A DNA stretch of 64,000 nt from Patiria pectinifera (taxonomy: Eukaryota; Echinodermata; Asteroidea; Valvatida; Asterinidae): positions 6,814,932 to 6,878,931 of the forward strand of contig CM057138.1 in NCBI GenBank assembly GCA_029964075.1, given 5' to 3'. Positions 56,922 to 64,000 of the stretch are shown piece after piece (the stretch's first letter is position 1; each line of letters opens with the position of its first letter). Below the pieces are notes generated by a model, which saw only the letters and a list, made by a program, of their open reading frames with translations, had not been told where the DNA came from and did no database searches. The position numbers and the translations under genes were made by a program.

Positions 56922-57471
56922 GGGCCATGACGTCACCGCACTTCAAGTCGCACACGTAATTCGTTGACGCTGTAGTTGAGCTTACTGATTGCAAGTCCGT
57001 TCCCCTCAACCCAGGAGAGCCAGAGCTGCCATAATAAACAAGGGCTCCCTCGGCCCCGCTACTCGTAGTGCTATGGTCCAGCACCGCGTCTCCCTCGCTT
57101 GTGAAAACACTCGGCGGTCCAGGCGGCGTTGTTATTGCTGTCCTCTGCAGCGGGTTTTGCGACGGCGGTGATTTCGCGTTGTCGCTCTCCGTATGCCCAC
57201 TCGTGTCACGGTGAGAACTCGCAGTGTCTGAAGATTGCATGGATTTAGAAAATAGTGAGGAAGAAGATAACGTGTAGTGTTGCGTTGGCTTTGCAGGTGG
57301 GCTAGATAAAGATGATGACGATGATGATGTTGTTCGTGTTGGTGGTGGCGGCGAGGATGAAATGTCTAAATCTGTAGCCGGGACACGTGCAGGCACTTGA
57401 GGAAGCCACACAAGGCTAAGTAGAACCATCTTGAAGGCGATGGCGTAACTAGCACCAGACGCACACCGCAT
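56922..57471 (-). CDS. First coding exon of an unidentified secreted or membrane protein
   Basis: The minus-strand frame is open from before 57579 to 56821. I choose the Met at 57471 because MRCASGASYAIAFKMVLLSL and the following VWLPQVPA form a good signal peptide. A long Ser/Thr/Pro-rich stretch follows (SSSSSSLSSPPAKPTQHYTL and similar, about residues 37-160), typical of an O-glycosylated stalk. The exon ends near NYVCDLKCGDVMA, where a strong donor (gtaagc) begins at 56921. If this donor is unused the frame continues through RKQGICGCNAKLTG, an alternative Cys-rich end. I do not recognise the family, and downstream exons were not found between 48.6 and 56.9 kb. An upstream in-frame Met at 57579 exists but gives no signal sequence. 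Confidence 0.5.
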
Positions 57472-58343
57472 TGCTTCCCGGCTCCTGGTGTCTACGTCAA
57501 GAGACAAATAGAAAGGGGAAACATTAACACTTTCCACTTCACATAAAGCATTTATGTGGTCAGGGAGCACAAATGACATTTACAATTCCCTTTCTCGTAA
57601 GCAAAATTGTTCACATTTGCATATGAGGAATCATTTTCAGAGAGTTTTGTTGCTGTGAGGCTCTTGGATAGGATATCCTATATCAGCTACATTTACCGGT
57701 TATATGAAGTAATATAGGATGTTAGAACTAGTTCATGAATCCTCGTAATGCTCAGTTGCACAGTGAGCTTTAAAGAAACGGCGCATGGACCCCGAAGTGA
57801 ATCCATCCAAACTATTCTTGCAGTAATTTCACTCTTAATTACAAATTATTTACAAAGAGCCAACCACTCAACTGTGAATTTAAGTCAAGATAACAATACG
57901 TATTTTTCTATTCAAGACTTGAACATGAAACATAATTAAAATGTCTAGATGCTTCTCCGCTGTGGCCTGAGGATTTATCCCCAAGCGATTGGGACTGGCA
58001 GCTGCCATTTTGGCACATACTCCAAAAAGTGCTTAAATTATAAGCACGCACGACGGCTGCATGGCGCCTAGGCGGCCTTGTCACCTGACAAAACATTTCC
58101 GACACAGGCGAAGGGGGTAGGCGGTATGCGGGAATCCAACACGCTAATTTGCGTCGCGACTAAATGGATGGCCTTTCCAACAGAAAAAAAAAATTGAAAA
58201 GTGAACGTCACGCGCGCAACGCGGCATAACGGGGAAATCCAACCGACTTTATTGACGTTATAATGTCATGGATAAAAAAGGATTACAGTGACGGAAATTT
58301 CGCTTGTAATTCCCTGATTATATGACGTTATGGGATATTATAC

Positions 58344-58480
58344 AAATATTGAATGCTTCGAGTGGTGTAGTAAAACTAGGCTCCCGAGGTGCCTCGGGAA
58401 AATAGAATGGTCCATGGATCACCGAGGGAGGCTAGTTTTACTTCACCACGAGATAAAGCATTCAATATTTGTTTTATAAC
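58344..58480. repeat. Hairpin module H1
   Basis: The arms from acaaatattgaatgcttcga and ggtgtagtaaaactaggctc pair with gaggctagttttacttcacc and aagcattcaatatttgt. A short gc-rich inner hairpin (cccgaggtgcctcggg) lies in the left part. Confidence 0.75.
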
Positions 58481-58865
58481 ACTTCACCCACAGATTCTGC
58501 TTGATTTTAATATTTTACATGATTTAAATCTGAACACAGTTGAAATAAACTTCAATTTCAATGCAAAATTGGTTGAAAATGTATTTCTCTCTTAAAAAAC
58601 TAACCCTTCACAAAATGTTTGAACCCAAGTCTGCGGCGCGCTCTCTTTGGAATAATACGCGCTACGCACAACGCGCACACCAGCATGCATTTGCACACAA
58701 ATACCGCGCCGTGGAAATAGTACTTTGGTTGCTAATGGTATAGTACTTTGGTTGCTATGCGAATATTACTTTTGGCCGTGCACAGAAAGATAGCAAAATT
58801 AGAAAGTAACATGTGACTCGCTCTCGGCCAATCAAGACACAGAATCTGTGGGTGAGGTGTTATAA
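58474..58865. mobile_element. TIR element with 26-bp ends
   Basis: The left end ttataacacttcacccacag and the right end (complement of ctgtgggtgaggtgttataa) are 26-bp near-perfect inverted repeats. The interior contains aatacgcgctacgcacaacg and caccagcatgcatttgcaca, shared with 59180-59240. Confidence 0.75.
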
Positions 58866-59036
58866 TATACAAATATTGAGTGGCTCAGCGTGGAATGGGA
58901 GGAATATTATCGCAAGGTAAAATCTGGACTTTTCCATTTCACGAGGCGAAGCCGAGTGAACTGGAAAAGTCCAGATTTTATCGAGCGATAATATTCCACC
59001 CATTTCACAATTTAAAGCCACTCAATATTTGTTTTA
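58862..59036. repeat. Hairpin module H2
   Basis: The arms include ataatatacaaatattgagt, aatattatcgc and aaaatctggacttttccatt on the left, and gaaaagtccagattttatcg, gcgataatatt and cactcaatatttgttttata on the right. The loop is near cacgaggcgaagccgagtg. Confidence 0.8.
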
Positions 59037-59388
59037 TATAACTGACATATAGATCCTTGTCATTTGATATATTTGAACTTTTTTCAATACAAAACTGGAG
59101 GAAAATATATTTCTCTCTTCCAAACCACCCTTTCACGAAAATGTTTAAACGTAACGCTGTAGCGCTGGCTCTTCGGAACAATACGCGCTACGCGCAACGC
59201 TGAACGCGCACACCAGCATGCATTTGCACACAAATACCGCGTCATGATCCTAACCGTTGAATAGTATTTCCCATTCCCCATGGGCGGATAGTACTTTTTG
59301 AGCCGCGGCATGAATGGGAGCAATAACGAATGCCACGTGATGTGAATTCCACCAATCAAATGACAAGGATCTGTATGTCGGTTATAAT
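59034..59388. mobile_element. TIR element with about 33-bp ends
   Basis: The left end ttatataactgacatatagatc-type sequence (59034-59067) pairs with 59356-59388 (tgacaaggatctgtatgtcg then gttataa). A related inverted copy lies at 46035-46295. Confidence 0.75.
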
Positions 59389-59391
59389 TAT

Positions 59392-62300
59392 AAAGCACAT
59401 TCGTCATCGCCTCTCGATTCATAACCACACGTGGTTCGCAAGGAACAATAATAGGGACCATTATGGACCATTAAAATGGTACACATATATACGTGATACG
59501 GATATGTGGCTCGGAGAAAGGTGCTTGTCCGTAAATCACCATTTGTGTGGTTATTTCATCTGTTACACTGTGGCACTGTACATAATTATCACTTCCAAAT
59601 AAGATGTATATCATGTGGGTTTGATATTTATAACCACACAAAACGGTGATATAACCAGCTAGTTCTTGTCCGAGCGGCATCCGTGGCCGTACCCACATCA
59701 TTGCTCATCATGTCCTTTTTATATTCACTCTTTTACGGGATACCTCTTTGTCACTGACTAAACCTTTATACAAAGACATAGTCAGGTGTCTTATCATTTG
59801 AGCTTGAAATTAAAACTTCACGCTTGCAGGGCATAATTAAGAGCTTCTTCGGGATGTGTTCTTTTTTTTCCGCCACGTCACCTGCTCTTCCAATTGTAGC
59901 TGGCTTGGAGTGTGAATGCTTGCCCTTTATTTGGCATTTAACGCCAATCCCATCCCATGAAATGGTGACAACACTGGTGTGTTCTGTTCTTGTCACCGAA
60001 ACACCTGCTCTCGACGTGGTTCGTAATACAAGGAATATTCAAGGCAAGGAGGTCGCAAAAAAGTAACTGGTCAGCACCATTTCCATTACCAAAAATATTT
60101 GTATTTAAAATATGCAAAGGTGTAATCAAACAACAATGAGTCTATCAAGCCTGGTAATAATTATGATACCCTCAATACACTGTAACATTCATAGTTATAA
60201 TGATTGAACTGATAGAGTATTTGGTAAAATTGAATTCGGCCAAAAGACTGATTCGAAACAGAGAGGTGTTGCTAAAAATACATTTGCTCGAAGCCCGTGT
60301 GCTTTTGTTCAAAAGAGATATGTGCATGAGTAGACCTTTTGTGAACTCTTTGTTAATAAATTAACATAATAAAACACACTTCAAAGATCGCCAGTGAATG
60401 CAATCAATCTATAGATTCCGAGTTATCAGCGGTATTCACCATGTACAGCGCACAGGCCTTACGAGGAACAAAATGAATGCAAACGTAGGGTAGCCGAAAC
60501 CTCAGCACGATCTTGGATTTCCATTGAAATTGAAATCAAACTTTCAAATAAGGTGCTCAAGTTGCAGAGTGTCCTTGAATTTGACGGCCGAAATTTAACA
60601 TTCACATGAATATGGAGAAAAAAACATCTCTCTGCAAACCCTCCCGGCGGTGAAATATGCGTAAAACCTATAGTAGTCGGCGACTGCAAACTACTGACCA
60701 GGCCAAGAGCAACTAGAAGATGTCATAGGGGAATTAACAGGGCGAGGGGTGTGCTATTTCAGGAAATAATCGACCGTGTATGCCAAAATGCCAAATCGCC
60801 AACTCGCCTTGCCGCCAAACCGAACGCTGACCGTAAAAGTGCAGTCGGTGTGTCCAGAGGCATTATTGAGAGGAGCAAGCCGTGAACCTCGTGTTTGAGC
60901 CTGTAGGGAATTGATGCCGTTCTTTCTTGAAATGCTTAGAGCAGATTAGAATGGAAATGTTTGTAGAAGGGGGAGTTAATTCCTCATAACCCTCATTCAG
61001 ATCTAATAAGCCATTTGGCCATTGGTGTACGTGTGGCGCGGTGCTTTACTCCGCCGTAAATTCACACAAAAAACACGCACGTCCAGCCACATTATGATGG
61101 GCGAATAATCGCCTAGTGATTGTCTGACTGTAGCAATAATGTAATTGTTCAGAGCCTCGATTAGGCCAATGAACGATGGATATGGTGTGGTGGTAATGAC
61201 ACTTTGATCATTATCGTAGTTTTCAGCAGATTATGAGCAGTCATTAGTTTTGTGTGAGTGATGAAATAGACGCGACGTATTCACAATGAGGACTATATTA
61301 TTTGCATTGACGATGTAATGAATGTTTGTGAGTGAAATGTTAACAATATTTTCAGGTAATAGATGGAATGGAACATTTTGCTTTTATTTTGTATTCCGCG
61401 ATTATTGTTTTCGTATGCTTTGAGTTAAATGTGCATTTCCAGAATTGGAGTTTGTCATTATCATCATAATCGAGGGAAAACGTAAGAAAAAAAAGAAGAA
61501 TGTATACGAAAACATATGAATGAGCTGTTAAGGGAGTAGTCGCCAGTTTTCCATTATAAAATCTGCCAGAAGTCTCGCTGGCACGCGAATTGTTTTTTCT
61601 TAAACGAGATCGGACAATATCAAAAAAGGGTGCTCTCTCTCAGGGTGCTCTCTCTCAGGGCTTTAGAGAATATAACAAAGAATAATGGTGTTAATCACCG
61701 ACGATTGACAGCTGATTCGTGGACTGGTTGGAAGTAGTCCTGACTTCTAATCAGGTGATCCGAGTTAAGTTAGTAAGCGTTATTCACTTCTTCGCATTTT
61801 ACCTTGTAAATAACCAAAGTGAGGCAGGAACATTTCTCACAAGACGTATAGCCCATCTTGGGTTTGTGTTGTGGAGAAAAAGGCATCAGACATGCATTTA
61901 ATTGACCAATCCGAAGATAGGAAACTGATGTCGTTTGGAGAAAAAATATTCGCGGCGGCACAGCTCACGCGACGATCTCTGAAATGCCCGACAGAGAGGA
62001 AGATCTTAGCTCTCTGACAAAGAGCTGACAGGTATCGTTTCACAACTTGTGACCGATAATTTGATTGAAATCCTCGCACGCTTGCGTCCCCAGTGGGCTC
62101 TGTGCCGTGTGTCTTGTTGGCCCCTTTCAAAAAAAAAAACCTCCACCGCACTACACCGTTTCTGTTCGCTCCCTCATACTGATCAGGTTGTCGCGCCGGC
62201 AAATATTGTCTTGTTTCGTCCGCTGAACAAACGCTATATAGTTTAGGGGCAATGACAATTTTATGATTTAAAGATGGTAGAACTGAATAGTTTAAAGAGC

Positions 62301-64000
62301 GAGGCTATGTTAAAATGATGAACAGTTGTATGATAAAATGGTCTAAAACGACACAAAACCCCTTGCTTTACAGACTTACAAAAAGAAAAACCGATAACCG
62401 TATTGGTAGTTAGTTTCGGGTATGAATGTACTTGGATTTTTACTTTAAAAAACAAAAGATCGTATTATTTCGTTAATTATTGCATATACTGACGTGACTG
62501 GAAGGTTGGAACCCATTCTCCGCATCAAAAATCCCAAGTCAATTCCCAATACGTACTCCCACATTGTAGGAAAGGCTCCAGTCTATGATACATATGGATA
62601 TGTATTGATACAGTAATTGACATCCAACCCATTCTGATATAGGCATATTACGTAACATGCACGAAGCGTGCATCCACGTTGACTGTGTCACCCAACGTAG
62701 CAACTTCGTTTGTAAAACGGTGGCACTCAACACATTTTCAGAATGTAATTGCATTGTCATATAATGCAATTATATAAGCGCAGTGCATTTGGCAATAATT
62801 GATGCATGCTCTTTCTTTTTCTGTGATCGGAATGTCTGTACGTGTATTCGCTGTACAGTGGCCAACATTTCTCCATTTCTTTCTGAATGCATTACATGAT
62901 TTTTCTTATTTCGAAAATAAATGAAAGTAAGGGCCGGTAAAGATAACAAAATCAACTTTAGTAAGGATACATACATTTCGTATTCAAAACGCAATAAAAC
63001 TAAATCAGTGTACGTTTGATTCCCAACACTTTGTGTGTAATGCCTGGTCGGTCGGTCAAGAACTATGACCTATCCTTGCAAAACATGTTTACAAATAGAA
63101 CGAAAACAGAAACGAAAACATGCATGGAACAAATCAGCATTGACGTACTGAAAGCTGACAAAAGAATTTAGTAAAGGTGTGTAAGTAAAATAATAGCGTT
63201 GTTAAGTTTAACGCACGAAACGCGATTGTACGATTCAAGTTCACGTGAATTCTTTCTACTTAAAGTCCCAATTAATAAGACGTTGGTGATGACGTCATTA
63301 AAGTACAGTAGGTCCCTGTGTACCGAACAAACGTCATGCGCTAAATAAGGCACGGGTATAGGATGACCGTGACCAGACCATAATGACGTACTTCTCCTTA
63401 TATTGTCATGATGAGTTGGTCATTGGTTTATGCCGCTCTCCGGAAGTGTCCATAGATTGCTGCCAGGCCCAAATGAACAAACGGAAATCATCGTCCATGC
63501 GCCAATGACAAGTGAATTTATGCAATGCATGCCATTTCGTTCCAATACTCTAGACACCACTTGTATTGTAATTTGCCCTAAACAAAACTGAAAACGAAAA
63601 AGATATAAAAACAAAGAACACAATCATTTTCCCGTGTTCCCCCGGATGTGTCTTTTTATATGATATAACTTCTACAATAAATGCTAATTTCCTTTTGTGG
63701 AAATGAATATGCAGAATCCCTGTTTTCTATACCACTAGTCTTATCGTCGCTTGGTTGGTTTATCCTTCAACTGCCTGAGGGCGGAAATGACGTGCTTCAG
63801 ACCTGACCTTCTTTTTTATTCCATTTTTTTTCGGTAGATCTGTCTGGTGAAATAATACGAACACATTCAGGAGCAATATAGGGAAAGAAAAAGATGGCTC
63901 AAGATATCAACTCAGCCTCCCGGGAAAATTCGATCGGTGCACGTTACTGTCGGTGCGTCTTTCACACCTTGTTTTGTGGGTACGGAGTACACATTGAATG
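59392..64000. other. Repeat-poor, gene-free stretch
   Basis: No supported coding exon is visible. A 15-bp direct duplication (gggtgctctctctca) occurs at 61628-61657. Around 61080-61320 there are many homeodomain-type taattg/attag cores and an atttgcat octamer-like word. A regulatory role is inference only. Confidence 0.4.
61628..61660. repeat. 15-bp direct duplication
   Basis: The unit gggtgctctctctca is present twice in tandem and is followed by ggg. Confidence 0.9.

Noticed and set aside
56821..57579. Using the upstream Met at 57579 and reading to 56821 as one intact 252-residue protein
   Set aside because: The region before 57471 gives no signal sequence, and a strong donor lies at 56921. 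The longer form is kept only as an alternative.
63894..64000. ATG in a good context (aagATGG) with an open frame to the window edge
   Set aside because: Only about 35 codons are visible, with no recognised motif. It could be a first exon but cannot be supported.

Overview
The window is eukaryotic genomic DNA. It has long introns with GT-AG boundaries, pol III-type SINE boxes, dense short inverted-repeat elements and long AT microsatellites. Protein similarity is closest to vertebrate genes but the introns are packed with invertebrate-style MITEs. The self-complementary word tacatgta is strikingly frequent. I infer an invertebrate deuterostome, most likely an echinoderm such as a sea star, although amphioxus or hemichordate cannot be excluded.

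Three recognisable genes and one unidentified one are present. (1) WDR31 (+ strand), a WD-repeat protein linked to cilia, has six exons from 4574 to 13200. Its 5' part (about 100 residues in the human protein) is missing and probably lies left of the window. (2) COQ4 (- strand), the ubiquinone-biosynthesis protein, is complete in six exons from 28318 down to 21553; it encodes 324 residues with the HDxxH-x11-E metal motif. (3) A NEK6/NEK7-type kinase (+ strand) has coding exons from 38196 to 48561. It carries two tandem, same-phase versions of the exon encoding the alphaF-alphaG part of the C-lobe (45112-45225 and 45746-45856), which look mutually exclusive. (4) A - strand exon at 57471-56922 starts with a signal peptide followed by a Ser/Thr/Pro-rich stretch; I do not recognise the protein.

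Layout: 1-4573 is non-coding with two terminal-inverted-repeat elements. WDR31 occupies 4.6-13.2 kb. 13.2-21.5 kb is intergenic and repeat-rich. COQ4 lies at 21.5-28.3 kb. A candidate divergent promoter sits at 28.3-28.7 kb. 28.8-38.1 kb is probably a repeat-packed 5' intron of the kinase gene, whose coding exons lie at 38.2-48.6 kb. 48.6-56.9 kb is non-coding and includes a 1.4-kb palindrome. 57.5-59.4 kb has the start of gene 4 and a cluster of modular hairpin elements. 59.4-64 kb has no gene I can support and few repeats.

WDR31, COQ4 and NEK6 all lie on human 9q32-q34, so the window looks like a fragment of a conserved ancestral linkage group. The most notable observation is the duplicated kinase exon. 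Next is a piggyBac-like MITE family whose TTAA insertion site can be verified against an empty paralogous copy inside this same window.
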